Counted from the stretch's first letter, positions 25,501-37,695 are shown. The stretch is 64,000 bases of DNA from Strigamia acuminata (GCA_949358305.1 OX442317.1:3972186-4036185), one strand, 5' to 3'. Notes: generated by a model not told the origin, from the sequence alone. Program-made: numbers and translations.

Positions 25501-28500
25501 GCTTCAATCGCAAAAGTCGCCGTAAAAAACTGAAAGGTAAAAAAAAAGAAAGAGCACACCCTTTAATCAAAAACGTCCACAAAACAAACTACCGCAGTAA
25601 CTTCTACCACAACAAGTTAATGTTACAAGTTATTTTTCATTCAAACTACACATTAGCAAACTAAATCTAACTACTTTCTAAATCTCTATCTACACGGAAA
25701 TAATCTAAAAAAAGAAAACAGATTAATAGGTGATGTACTAATCCTACAATTAACATTGTTTCTTCCAACGTCTAGATACTTCTGCATTGCTTCAGAGCAC
25801 ATACTAAACATGCCGTTCACTTGTTTCCTTTCTTACCTGACTTCCTCAAAGACCAGATGGCAACTAAATCCTATTAACTGAAAAACAATGCTGCTTCGGT
25901 TAGTCAAAGCTGTTGCAATTAGTAAAAGGTCAAGTGCGCAAAGTGTTAACCACGTGTTGTCCAAAATACAGTCGAGACTCTTTATAACAAATCGTGATAT
26001 AACAAATTATCGATATGTGAGTCAATTACGATGCAACTAGGGTTAAAGTTTGTGTAAGCCTAACTTTATTTCAATAAATCAAAATGGCGTACAATGGGAT
26101 TTGCGGAAGCCAATCCGCAAACCCCCAGTAAAGATGAGGCGCCCCCTTGCGGCAAAGGAGTGGACTCTGGACGGAGGTCGGAGTCCGCCGTCACGATATA
26201 ACGAATACCTTAAAATTGCCGGTTTGGTTGGCTGGCCATAGAACACCATGTTAAAAAATTTCGATATAACGAATTCTCGTTATAACTAATCGATTTTTCG
26301 GGTCCCTTGCGATTCGTTATAAAGAGTTTCGACTGTATTCCAATTTTTCTCGCTTATTGCTTAACCCTCTGTGCACTTGACCTTCAAAACAACAAAAATG
26401 AGTGTTATGCGATTAATTTTAGCCACATTTTTCCTTCATGCTCAATCTCACAAGTCAGAAAAACATTCACCTCACCAAGAAATATCACTTAATGAACCGC
26501 TTTTGTGCTTTAACAGTATAACATTTTTTCTCAGGAAGACACGAGTGTGTACGTATTATCTGCGAAAGCAACAAATGATTAAATTATGCAATGATTATGT
26601 ACCGATAATATAATGCAGTATGAAATTGAAGACACCCGGCGTCTAAAACAGCTGAAAAAAGCCAAAAAATCTTTTACACAAAGTTCACATTTCAATTTAT
26701 CCGAATTTCGATGCGTATTGTCGCCTCGTTTTGCACCGCGTTTTGCAACTTATGAATTCTTCACTTTTACTCGTTATTTGTGCGACATTCGTTAAAAACA
26801 GACGTAAAACTTACGTAATTTCCATTAGCGAGAAACTTTTCCAATTCTGGTGCCATGTTATGATGATCCATAGCCATGAACAAAGTATTAACTACAATGC
26901 ACAGCGTAATGAATAGTTCGACGAACGGATCATACACAATCAAACAAAGGTATTCCTGGAACTTGACCCAACACGCACAACAGTTCCAAACACAGAATAT
27001 ATCAACGCATTTCAGACACTTGGCTACAAGTATCTCTTTCAACTTGGGTCCTTCTTCTTCCTCATCTGTGGGGAAATAATAGATGGACACTGTATTTTGT
27101 TTAGTATCTCACTATTAGCAGAACTAGTCGGGTTCAATTTTCTCTTTAATTTATCTCAAAAGAAATCTTTTCTGGATAGTTACCTCCATGTTCGCTTCCA
27201 CGGCTATTTCGAGCTGCTTGTTCAATTATGTCATTCAAAACCATTACATCTGTACAAGAAATAATGAAAAGACACATCAACTAAATGTACAACCTAATAA
27301 ATTCTACAAAAATACACTTAACCCTCAGTAGTGCACCGAGAATAACCCACATAATCCTAGAGGCGCTCCACATCAAATCCAAATGTTCTATTCATGCCCC
27401 CATCCGCCAAGTGAAACCTTTCCAATGTCTCACTTTGTAGCTACCAAACAACACGGACAGTAGACATTGCTACGAAGTTTAAATGTGAAATTTAACGACT
27501 TAATGATTGCTTTTTAATTCGCATTGCAAGCGCCTATTAGGATGGCAAAGGCTCACCATGCTGATCACCTGTTCCCATTAGAACACACAAGCTAAGCAGC
27601 ATTAGGTCTGGTCAGAAGTTGATGAGTGACCTGCTGAGCATCGGAGTTGTTTATCGTCCTTGTCTGATTAAGGTACGGTTACTACGTCAACAACATCTGC
27701 TACCAGCGTCAAACTACATTTTCTGCGGCTTTTCCCAGTTGTCGGTGCAAATGCAAGGTTGGGTCCTCAAGAAAGTCGTCCCTCAGATTGCGGCTTGCGT
27801 GGTCTATCTTTATGGGTTACAACCCTGAGAGCCGGATTTAGGAAGCACCGGCCCGCAGAGATCTGCATTGGCGTAAAACCCTTACCCGTTACTCGTCCGT
27901 TACCCGTCTCCAAAAAAACCGTACCCGTAACCCGCCCGTACCCTAGGGCACGGGCACCCTAGGGTACCCAACAGCCCGGCAGAATACCGGGAATTTCCGG
28001 GTGGCCCGTGACGTTGTGGCCCGAGCTATCGAGATTTCCTGGTATAAATTTGTTCCCGCGGCCTGACCTATCCAGATTTCCCGGTACTAAATTTCTTCCC
28101 AGTTCAGCCCTGGCCATACCGAGGGTTAATAAACACACTACGATTTACTTACCTTTCATGTCAAGTGCAGGGTTCGTCGGGATCTGATCTATAAATGGAT
28201 TGTCACAATGTTTATGTTTGGACAGATAGTCTTCACTGTCCACCGAAGACTCCTGTAAAACAAAAGGCACTGGCTATAGCCACTTGTGGTATATAAACCC
28301 CCCAATTTCCAACCATTTCAGGTCCCCTAATCTAGACCCAACCCAATTTCCCGCTACAATTTATTGTATTCAGTTTTCAAATTTGCTTTATTTAATCATC
28401 TACTACGGTACCTCAGCATAGTTAGCAGAGAAGACGGAAGGCCCAGGGAAGAGAGACATTCGTCTCGCCTGCGGGAGAATACAAGGGATCACGTGAACAA

Positions 28501-29903
28501 CGCGCTTGCACGCAAGAGTGCCATTTCAAAGAGGAAAATGCACCGCGCGATATCCACATACTGATTCAAGCCAGGCAAACACTAGACTTGGGTAAGAGAC
28601 ATAACTAATTGCATTTTTTCACATTAGATGAACACATCGACATAAATCATGACTATGATACATGATGGTAATGACGGCCAAACAAAATCATAGAACATTT
28701 TCACTTAAGCAATTTATTCTGCATTTACAAAAAGAACCTAGTATAGGCAGCACAAATACTCTGTACTTTGGCAGGTTCATTTCAACTCTTACTTCGTTTA
28801 TTCATCTTTTTGCTTCAACTCAATGCCATTCATAAACAGGAAATAAGAAAAGTTTATACTTGACATTTGTAAAATTTTCTTATTTCCCGTTCGTCATGGA
28901 GCCGCTTTTCAAATCACATGTAGTCCACAAGTAAATCAGTTATCGCAACAAATCACTGAGGAGCCAATGTGCATTCAAAGACCAATGCATTTTTACTGTT
29001 CGAAATACACGTTCCGTATTTCGCCTCGACTATGCTGGGCTCTGCCCTTTAATTGCAGACTAGCTTTATTTTTGTCCTGGAATGCTCATGCCGTGCATAC
29101 CATAATTGCGGTTAAACACATATCACTCTACATGTGATATGGTAGGCAACCTAGGCAAATGCCTAAGACTCTGACCAATGGGAGTATTTCAAGTACTTTT
29201 CGGAATAGTTTAGTCCAGTGTTTCTCAAACTGTGGGGCGCACCTCACTAGTGTACACACTGGTGGGACGCAATAGGAATGTGCTTCCATATTTCTAAAAA
29301 TCAAACTTGTGGATATAGAAGAGCCTACTGTAGTAGTAGACAAATACAGGGTGCCCGACGCCTGAAAATCTTCGCCTGGCGCCTGATTTTCTTAGCCCGT
29401 ATTTGCAAAATAGACATGTTGGCTCCTGAATGATTTTTATTTTTGTCGACCCCTGACCTACCGTAACGATCCTATACTAGGCCCCTTCCAAGACTTTTGC
29501 TTGCCATGTCACGCACACTGATGATGGGAAGGAGCGAGAGGAACAGCGCAGCAAGAGTGTGTGTGTATCTATATAGATATAGATACACACACAAAATGAT
29601 TAATATTTATTTCTCCAGGGACCGTATCAATCGGTGGGAAAGAAAGTAAGAAAGCCCTTTATCTCCTTAGCGCAGGTGTTCGCTTACTTATTAAATATGG
29701 TACCGCACACGATACTCACATCCTTGTCGATATATTCGATGTTTCCCTCAATGCCAAAGAGCCGCTGGCTGAAAAAGTCCCTGGGCTCATCCATTTGCAG
29801 GTTCTTTGCGGGTACAAGAAACAAACCAATGACCAAATAATGCCATATGCCAAATTGTGCAAAGCCAAGAAGAGGAAAAATGAATAATAAGTAAAAAAAA
29901 AAT

Positions 29904-29941
<38 letters not shown>

Positions 29942-32900
29942 TAAAAACATAAAAAAATAAATAAAAAAAATAAAAAAAAACATAAGAAATACAAACAAAT
30001 GAAAACAAAACACGGAAGAAAAAGAAAGAAAAGATAGAAAAAGAAATGTCATCGTTAACATGCGGGTGTGCGGACATCACAAGGTTCACTTCTCCCCTTC
30101 CCATCTCCCACTCGTCCAATCATCGGTTGGGTAAGTTAGAATGCATCAAGTTGAAGGTACTCACAAACTCCGGTCGAGGATCCATTATATCTGGTACCAG
30201 AGACTGCAAATTTCTCCGAGTCCTTAACTGATTCTCTTTGGTGAGCGCTTTCGCGTTGAGGTCTCCGTGCGACGTGTACGAGCCTCGGCTGCAGTGCGAC
30301 GTGTAACTATTGTGGCGCGAGTTGAGGATGGCATAACCGGGAATGATTATGGCGCCGTTCTCTTCGGACATTGGGGTGACGGCGGTCGAATCGTCTGCAT
30401 AAGGCAGATGCTCCTGCGCATCGAGGAAAGTGGATAACACTAGAGGTTTCTTGTCACCATAGCGCCGGCCATTGGTTCGCCAATTGAATTGATGGCTCCC
30501 ACGACTCCCTCGTCGCAGGGTAAATGGGGAACCGGGCAGAGATAGACTGCCCTGCAAACAGAGCGAGCAGCGCTTCTGTTGCTTGAGCACATTTTTTTTT
30601 AGCATTTCAAACAACTACTAACATTGTATCATCTAAATACGCGAGACAGGGTTTTCCCCTCGCAGCCATGCAGCGTTAAGTGAACTCTTCAAACTAAAAT
30701 TCAACCTTTTTCCTTGCGATTTCGAGCCCCGACTCAAACACAGCCAATTTCAGCCATTTCTCCTGCGTTTTCTCCTCAAAAGCCAGACCAGCTACTTAAT
30801 AAAACAAGCAGGGATTTCAAAGAAACAACACTCCATGCTAGCAGTGGGAGACGGGACCCATTTAACACCTTCGTAGGCACTAGGCACTTTGATTACTAGA
30901 GACCTTTGTCTGAAATTAATTTTTACACATTTATAATAAAAATCGTCCCATTGCAGAATGAGCGTTTTCGGCTGTATCCACCAGGTAGTGCAAAAACTCA
31001 TTGATAAGTTTTGACATTTAAATGATGTCACACGCCCCTGAATTCCCACTAACATAAAATCGCGAGTCCGCCTCTGGTTCGTAAGCCCTAATCACCGTGC
31101 CTAGTTGGCCTTGCGGATAAAGAGGCCTTGGTAGGAGATGTGTTCGGGACTGGCCCATCTTTTATTCCGTTTAGATTTGCCGAAGCTGCCAATCACTTTT
31201 ATTCCACTTTTGCAACATGATCGAAGAAATTAGGTGCATTCAATATCCCTTTGCCGTTTCTCAAAAAAGATGCTAATCAGTGCACACTTTGCCGATCCAA
31301 CTTCGATTCGCGGAAAAGTCACCAAGAATAGTAAAGCGACCGCCAAATCGGGCTTTTAAAAAGCCGCTTAAAGACGCCCACTTTCTGGCAAAAATAACAT
31401 CACTTCCTGCCAATTGTGACTAACAACGCGGCTGTTTATCGATCTTTATATTGAATGCAGCTCATTTCACTTGAAACTCGCTCTCTTTCAGCCTGTCATA
31501 CATACTTATTTACATACAGTATATTTACAAACCATTTTTGCTCATTAAACAACAAATAATGTGACCAGAATTTTAGTCTAAATTTTACCAAAATTTTGTC
31601 AAAATTTCAACAACAAAAAAATTTAAAAAAATCATGAAATTTTGCAATATTTATATCAGAAAATTTTAAAATTTTGCCAGAAATCTTGTCACCCTTACAA
31701 CAACGGAAAAGGAAAAGGAAAACCATTTGTGATCACTGATACAGAAAACTAGCACAACTTAACCCAACTAGAATGCCACAAAATTTAAATCCAAATCGGG
31801 CAAGATGCAAACCGACTGCACCGCAGCGCAATTACGTCCACATTCGTTTCTAAACTGCCCCGATGATTGCAGCGAAACAAACCTCACTTCACTGATGAAC
31901 CACTCCCATTATTCTCGCACCAAAGTCACCTTCACTGCTCACACAAGAGACAATTCATCTCACTCAAGAGTCAAGAGGTGCCGACAAGACTGTAATGCAA
32001 TTTATTTCCCCTTTTTTTTCATTTTTATATTCCCTTCTATTCCAGCATACGATTTTGACAAGGCCATCGCCCTTCCCCTTCGACACTGCGATGTACAAGC
32101 CGATAAATTGGATCGATTTTCTTGTAATTCCCCATTATCTTGGCCATAAGGGAAGCTGACCACTGCAGTTTGTTTATTTTTATGACTGCGACTTGTTGCA
32201 ATTACAAGAAACAGCTCAATTCGCTGCAAAGTGATTGAAATCAATTAAATGTGTGTGTGCGCAATAGTTACAAGTTCACTTGACACTGTGATGGCGACCG
32301 AAGTGAATAACCCTGTCCCCAAAAACAAGGCCAAGGGAGGACTACTGGGGATACCTAGAGGATGATACGAGGCTCCGGCTGCCCCATTCCATGTCATATC
32401 CGCACAAAGTTTGATCAATTGTGCAAGTGTCAAAGACATCGAGTGCATTACAACGAATAGTGTGGATTTGAAGTGGAATGGGCCAAGCAGAGGAATTGTT
32501 AGAACCGACACTGAGAAATTGCTTGAAAATTGGATCAGAAACCCACTAGCCAATTTCCAAACAACACACTTAAAATTCATTACGTTTTGGTCAACATTGA
32601 CATGCGGCGACCGGCTTCACCGGCTTCAATTTCCAGAATCATTCAGTTCTTCCTCAAAAGTTGGATTGAAGACGGTCAACATTCGCTTCATCCTTGTCAA
32701 GGATGTATCCTTTGAAGCCGTCAAGCCTTTTGGTCACAACGGATAGTTGTTGTCGCGTTATTATCACGAAATGCTTGTTATACTCTAGTTGCAGTCAAAA
32801 AGGCATTTTACAATCTGTAGTCCCATTTGTCGAGCCTGTTTACTACTAACTCCAGACTGTATACTACTACTAGGAGAAGTAGTTTTAATTTTTATTTATT

Positions 32901-35900
32901 GTTGTGCTTGTTATGACTAGTTTAGTTTATGTTATTTTAATTTTTCTTATTAAAAAATGTTATTTCCATCATTGAAATGCAGTTTTATGCATTTAAAAAT
33001 GTCAAACTCATGTTTGTTATGTTTATTGGTTACTTCATCTGGAAGTTTGAATTTTAGGCCGTTGCCTAGGCAATCGATTACAATGTCTGTACATTGTAAT
33101 GCAATACTGGTGTTTGGGTCTACTTTTCCGGATCACTACACCAGTAAACTGGCTCGACCAATGGGACTACAGATTGTAAAGTGTCTTTTTGACTGCAACT
33201 AGAGTATAGTTTGACTGCTTCGCTTTATGTTACTTCTATAAACAAGATATGACGTTTATTGCGTCCATAACTCTGAGAATTCAACTTGAAAGAATTCAAA
33301 TAAGGATTAAGATTAAGTGAAATTGAAATCACTTGTTTGACTTATAGAAATGACTTATCTCTTTTGCGTGAATTCGTCTTTTGGGGATTGAATGCACTGG
33401 TTCGTGAAATTATGGAAAATATTTTTCTGGTCCGTGATAATTATTTTTCTTGCCAGATTCCACTTTTTAGAATTAAAAACTAACAAAAATGCAAACAGCT
33501 TTTTCAAGTGTGTTGTTTGGAAGCCAAGAATGAAACAATAGCTTCATTTAATTAATTTCCACTAGAAATCAATCTCGCAAGTTTCCATCAAAATTTAACA
33601 TATTTAAATTTAAAAAAGAAAAAATTTTCTTTTCCATTTTTGGAATTATAACATAAATAGAAAATATCAATTCCTCTTTGTGCCAGTGATCACGTGATTA
33701 AGAGTAAGAGCAAGCAGATAGAATCTACACATTAACATAAATTAGGTTTAACTTAGTGTCAAACTTGCTTACCTTCCTCACTTTTCCGTTCGGCCGTCCT
33801 TTTTGATCGGCAATGCTGTCTCCGCCATCAGACTGGAGACTTAGCTTATCCACGGGCTTATTTGCGTCTTCGACTAACTGCCCTATGAACAATTCGCCAT
33901 TGCTCGACATTACAGGACTATAACCACCTCCACCTCCACCGCCAGCGTCCCCTTCGGCTGCCCGCCGATTTTCCTCTTCGATCTAACCAACACAAGCAAA
34001 TCCACAATCAAAAATAAAACAAAACAAAACAAAATAAAACAAAATAATACCATTCTGAGGATTTCTTGTTCTTCTTGTTCCTCAAGCTCCGCTCTCTTCT
34101 GCAATTCGTCGTAGGACATGGCTACAATGGCCAAAATCAAGTTGACCAAATAAAACGACCCCAGGAAGATAATAAAAATAAAAAATAGCATGTGCATAGG
34201 TCCCATGGACCGTAGAATCTAAATTTAAAAAAAAATTAAAAATTAGAATTTTTTATTTAATTTTCTAATTCCAATTAAAAATTCAAACTGAACCAATTGA
34301 TAAAGATCTTCCCAGAAGTCCTGCGTCATCAAACGGAAGGCAGAAAGCAAGGCCCAGCCGAAAGAGTCGAAACTAGTGTACCCGTAATTTGGGTTATCAC
34401 CAATTTTTTCGTAACAGGTAAATCCGTCGGGGCACTCTCTAAAATAACGACCAAAATATAAATTAATTATTTATGCAAAATAAAATTCGTTTTATGCGCA
34501 CACAACGTGCACCAAATATATTTATGCAAAATAAAATTTGTTTTATGCGCACACAACATGCACCAAGTATATTTATGCAAAATAAAATTCGTTTTACGCA
34601 ACATGCACCAAAAACTCCAATACATGCAAATAAAAAATACAAAAACATGCAAAATATTTTATTCTAAGTGAAAAATTCATCTTACGTGGCTCCACTCGCG
34701 TTGCCACACACTAACGGTTCGTCAAAGTTCTTTTTGTAGTACCAATTACCTAAAAACAAAAAACAAAATTACAACTCCGTCTTTATTTTTCATTCTCATT
34801 CGCATGTAATCCTACTATCGTTATTTCTAAAAGATTTAATATCGTATTCGGACATATTCCAGAGATATTCTTCAGGTAATGTAACTACACATTTCTGGCG
34901 GAGGGAACCCATATAAACTTGCAAACCGAATAAGGCAAAGACGGAGAGCGAGAAGACGGTCAAGATGATCACATCTTTGAGGTTTTTAACGGATTCTATC
35001 ACGGCACTGACGATGGTCTTCAATCCTACATCACACACGCAATTAAACACACCGTCCCGTGCAAATTTCACTCCAAACTTTAATCACCTGGCACAATGGC
35101 GACGGTTTTCAAGGCGCGAAGCACTCGAAAAGTCCTGAGCACTGCCAAATTGCCTAATACTTCTCCTAAAGACATGGTGACGTATCTAAAACACAAAAAA
35201 AACACGTCATTTCCCTCCATTTCATCCAACACATCAGATAGATTACGCTAAAGCTATAACGGCGAAGTCCAACCAATTCCATGGGTCCCGAAGATATGTA
35301 AACTTATCGAGTATAAAACCTCGGGCTAACATTTTCGTTACGGATTCAAAGGTATAGATAGCAGTAAAGTAGTTTCTGCAAAAACCAAAATAAAAAATTA
35401 ACGTAATCGATACAAAAGCCGCACCACCCCCAAAATGCGAGTTAGACCAGATCTGCCAATCTGATTGACGGCTTCTTTTTACGGCGTGCCATAAAACTCG
35501 AATTACTGGCAAAAAATCGGGGCCGTTGCCATGTAATTCGAATTATCCAGCCCACTGGTCGGACTCGCGATTTTGGAGCATGCCCTCCACATCGGGCTAA
35601 TACAATAATTACATTTATTTCACGTAAACTTACTCTGAATCTTCTGCTAAAGGACTGGAAGGTTGGGTCATAAGGATGCAGTTGATAAGAATAGTGGTAA
35701 TAACCACCATGCTAAAAATCGGATGGACGAGGACATAAATGGCGATTCTTCGTACAGGATGGAACGGATCCATGAGCCATAATGCCTTGTGAGCACTAAA
35801 TCGGAAAATATCCTTTCCCTTGCTTACGACAACGAATGTCTAATTGAAACAAAACAAAACAAAAATGAATAAATGCAATTCTATTTTCGAAACCACACAG

Positions 35901-37695
35901 TGCGCAAGTGGCACACACCTGATGGACATTCCTGGGTTACCGGTCAGTGGCGCAACCACAAATTATTGGCCCCTAACCAAAAGCTTCCGCTTTTTTCCCA
36001 AACCAACCAAGAAAATTACTTATTTTAATCCTAACCAACCAGATGAATTATTTAATTCATTAAACTGCCTATCAAATCCAAGACAGCGATGCAATTTACA
36101 ATGATTACCATAAATTATCCAATTAGAGCCTGATTTCCAATAGGTACTCAGTCTAATTACTCCCAGGTACCTCTTTACTATAAAGAGTAATGTAGTTTAA
36201 GCCTACAGGGAAATATCTCATTGTCACAAAATGTCTATTGCCATGTCCAGGACACACTAAGACACTTTAGTACGCGTATTTTCTCCTCCGCAACTAAACA
36301 AGGAGTTCACACACTTCGAAAACTATACTTCGAGCTCGATATCTTGATGTGAGCTCTTAGTGTATGTGTAAAAATGCAGGAAGAAAGACTTTGATATTTG
36401 AACAAGAACATGAAATGTGTATTCTCAATGAAAGGCACCACAATAATACAATCCATGCGCGTAGTGCGCGTTACAACACGTCTAAAACTATGATAATATA
36501 TATATCTCACATACTGCACATACCATTCTGTGCGCGTGATTTCCTAAATCAAGTGCTTGCTTTAACAGTATTAAACCTAACATTAGACCAATAACGCTAA
36601 AATGAAGTAAATAAACAACAAAAGTAATTTACAGCATAGTACCGAAATATTTTCCTTTATTTTTTTGTGTGTCCAACACGCTTGACAATTGCCACGTTTA
36701 ATGCATGTGCAGAATGTGATGCGCAGTTTGAATTTGGCATCAAGATACTGAGCGCAAACTATAACTAATGGCGAGTGTCGTGCAGTCGTGTGAACTAATG
36801 GGCAATCTCGCACGACCCAATTTCAAGATGGCAATGTCTGCTGCCAAGGGAACATAACACGGCATTCTAACCTAACATAACCTGTCCTAACCCATCCTAA
36901 GTGTGTCCGAGAAAAATTCTCCCAGAAAAAGTAAACCAGGACATACGCATAAGTAAAATAAGCAGTTGCTTAGGAGCCCCCACCCACCGGGGCCCCTTTG
37001 TCGCATATGCATTTATATTTATTATATACAGGGTGGTCAGAAAGTCTGGTTCTCAGTAAATAATTCCCAAACTGTTCTAGATGTTGATTCAGCAAAATTA
37101 AATTATTTTCTAAATATATGTTGCCTGCGCCTCTGAATCCGAATGTTTGTAAACAAAGCAAAGGCGGTAAGTAGCCTGGCCCCGTGGCCCGACCTATCCA
37201 GATTTCCCAATACTAAATTTGTTCCCAGTCCAGCCCTGACTACGATACTTTTACCTATCAATAGGCAACGCTTTTTCCCCTGTCAGCGAGCAATTCCATT
37301 CGAGTCAAACGGCAAATTCCAATGATGAAAACAGTGAGAATGTAACCAGGTGTGTGCTGCGCAGGAATTGCTAGAAAATAATTGGTCGTTACCCTTTGAT
37401 TGTGATAGAACTTGTCGATGTCCTCGATAGGTGTGGCAATTAATTCCGGTGGGAAATTATGCTGCATGTACAGAGGTAATGGCATACCAGCTTCCAGGTT
37501 GGCTTCGGCCCCTTGATCTTCACTCCCCTCATCGTCGTCGCGGTGTTTCTCAGTTTCCTCCGATTCTGGATGTAGCTTCTGTTGATGTTTGGCTTCCGCA
37601 TCGGCAGCAATTCGTCCCTCGATTTCTGCCAACGATTCCCGCGTGAACGGACGGAATTGAGGCCTTGAACTGCCAACCACCTCTGACTCGGACAT
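16531..37695 (-). CDS. para: Voltage-gated sodium channel alpha subunit (para / Nav1)
   Basis: Pore-forming Nav channel of excitable-cell membranes. In-frame exons (2006 residues): 37393-37695, 35634-35839, 35247-35375, 35088-35185, 34816-35025, 34686-34749, 34294-34438, 34051-34218, 33773-33982, 30165-30551, 29720-29803, 28153-28252, 27184-27249, 26815-27089, 25356-25529, 24447-24797, 22490-22626, 21872-22047, 20857-21389, 20621-20794, one of 19667-19789 or 19297-19419, 18521-18784, 18404-18454, 18200-18340, 18029-18136, 17686-17956, 16531-17603. Four six-helix domains are complete. The selectivity residues read D (TQDFWEDL), E (CGEWIESMW), K (FKGW), A (STSAGWDG). The III-IV linker has the MFM fast-inactivation latch. 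The tail has an EF-like region, the IQ motif [10 protein letters not shown], and ends in the arthropod signature [11 protein letters not shown]. Summed exon phases close exactly. Only one copy of the insect c/d exon region exists. The 5' UTR is not resolved. Confidence 0.97.
19297..19419 (-). CDS. para: Nav domain III S3-S4 exon, l-type (mutually exclusive)
   Basis: 123-base exon, 41 codons, phase 0 at both ends, bounded by TAG and GTAAGT. It encodes the S3-S4 part of domain III with the voltage-sensor arginines ([15 protein letters not shown]) and ends SRMQGMR, the signature of insect para exon l. It shares the same upstream (20621-20794) and downstream (18521-18784) partners as the k-type copy, and including both would duplicate S4. 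Mutual exclusion is inferred from this and from the known insect pair. Confidence 0.92.
19667..19789 (-). CDS. para: Nav domain III S3-S4 exon, k-type (mutually exclusive)
   Basis: 123-base exon, 41 codons, phase 0 at both ends, bounded by ACAG and GTAAGT. It encodes [15 protein letters not shown] and ends SRWEGMK, the signature of insect para exon k. It lies 5' of the l-type copy in transcription order. The two copies differ in S3 and the S3-S4 loop ([10 protein letters not shown] here, [10 protein letters not shown] in l) and in the residues after S4. In insects the pair tunes gating and drug sensitivity. Confidence 0.92.
19975..20335. repeat. Tandem repeat in Nav intron, about 55-60-base units
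   Basis: About five to six copies of a unit built around CCATTTCAAACCAATTTTTC and TTTTTAACCATTTCCATCC lie in the intron just upstream of the k-type exon. The unit gives open frames on both strands (FHPFQTNF on the plus strand, KRMEMVKN on the minus), which are repeat artefacts, not genes. Confidence 0.85.
21425..21840. repeat. Tandem repeat in Nav intron, about 110-130-base units
   Basis: Three imperfect copies of a unit containing ACAACGAAAT, AATTTCGCTTAAAACGAAC and ATATCGGTTATTGCAAAAA lie between channel exons 18 and 19. The TACAACGAAAT and ATAACGA motifs resemble the terminal sequence of the pogo-like element at 25.97 kb, so the array may derive from amplified transposon ends. Confidence 0.7.
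23003..23476. mobile_element. Palindromic non-autonomous element in Nav intron
   Basis: Ends are inverted relative to each other: GATGCATTTTTCCCTTA near 23010 and TAAGGGAAAAATGCAT near 23460. The interior repeats the theme (AGTGTAAGGGAAAAATG, CATTTTTCCCTTAT-like and ACACTA/TAGTGT arms), so it is a nested palindrome. It has no coding frame. The class is not assigned. Confidence 0.55.
25969..26335. mobile_element. pogo/Tigger-like MITE in Nav intron
   Basis: A 367-base element has 26-base terminal inverted repeats beginning CAGTCGAGACTCTTTATAAC, with 24 of 26 positions matching at the other end. It is flanked by TA on both sides, the target duplication of the Tc1/mariner/pogo superfamily. The interior is GC-richer with no transposase frame. 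It lies between channel exons 14 and 15 and does not touch a splice site. Confidence 0.85.
27535..27830 (+). repeat. 5S rRNA-derived repeat (SINE3-like) in Nav intron
   Basis: The stretch near 27589-27650 contains AAGCTAAGCAG, then AGGTCTGGTCAGAAGTTGATG and a GAGTGACC-like end. These match the internal polymerase III promoter boxes A and C and the flanking helices of 5S rRNA in the right order and spacing. Other parts are diverged, so it is not a working 5S gene. A 5S-derived SINE or a 5S pseudogene are both possible; the downstream non-5S tail favours a SINE. Confidence 0.55.
28010..28130. repeat. Dispersed repeat copy A
   Basis: The segment containing CCTATCCAGATTTCCC, then ACTAAATTT and TTCCCAGT-CAGCCCTG recurs at 37180-37245 in the same orientation. 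It has no coding frame. Its class is unknown. Confidence 0.55.
28260..29700. other. Large Nav intron between exons 11 and 12
   Basis: No coding exon is seen. The interval holds a hAT-like terminal sequence near 29216 (CAGTGTTTCTCAAACTGTGG), a perfect hairpin near 29557-29594, and otherwise unassigned AT-rich sequence. Confidence 0.4.
29557..29594. repeat. Perfect hairpin: TG run, TATC arms, CA run
   Basis: A self-complementary stretch reads TGTGTGTGTATCTATA, then TAGATATAGATACACACACA. The two arms pair almost without a loop, giving a stem of roughly 15 base pairs made from a microsatellite and its inverse. No gene is associated. Confidence 0.7.
29720..29803 (-). CDS. para: Nav short phase-0 exon, candidate optional cassette
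   Basis: 28-codon exon, phase 0 on both sides, in the domain I-II linker. It encodes [19 protein letters not shown] and is followed by GTGAGT. Its acceptor is weak (CCCGCAAAG). Because both flanking phases are 0, it can be skipped without shifting frame, as with optional linker exons in insect para. It was not matched to a named insect exon, and it could be constitutive. Confidence 0.6.
31085..31160 (+). repeat. Possible tRNA-derived SINE head
   Basis: A box A-like sequence (TGCCTAGTTGGCC near 31100) is followed about 40 bases later by a box B-like sequence (GTTCGGGACTGG near 31142), the order and spacing of an internal polymerase III promoter. A cloverleaf cannot be closed cleanly by eye, so this is a degenerate tRNA-type SINE at best. 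Confidence 0.35.
32779..33208. mobile_element. MITE family A, copy 1 (long terminal inverted repeats)
   Basis: This 430-base element is bounded by inverted repeats of about 58 bases beginning TATACTCTAGTTGCAGTCAA. It has no transposase. Its interior contains GATCACTACACCAG and CATTGTAATGCAATACTGG, which recur in reverse orientation in the copy at 45.6 kb. Confidence 0.85.
34487..34640. repeat. 51-base tandem repeat in Nav intron
   Basis: Three copies of a unit around TATGCAAAATAAAATTCG, TTTTATGCGCACACAACG and TGCACCAAATATATT lie between channel exons 6 and 7. The last copy is truncated. Open frames through it are repeat artefacts. Confidence 0.8.
37180..37245. repeat. Dispersed repeat copy B
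   Basis: Matches the segment at 28010-28130 (CCTATCCAGATTTCCC, ACTAAATTTGTTCCCAGTCC, AGCCCTG), here shortened. It lies in the first channel intron close to exon 1. Confidence 0.55.

Larger units (their letters stand above)
30552..33772. other. Large Nav intron between exons 9 and 10
   Basis: No channel exon is seen in these 3.2 kb. The interval holds a possible tRNA-type SINE near 31.09 kb and a 430-base inverted-repeat element at 32.78-33.21 kb. A dispersed repeat near 33.28-33.38 kb recurs at 38.3 and 42.0 kb. Confidence 0.5.

Noticed and set aside
31085-31160. A functional tRNA gene
   Set aside because: Box A and box B resemble a tRNA promoter but no acceptor stem or anticodon arm can be folded; downgraded to a possible SINE.
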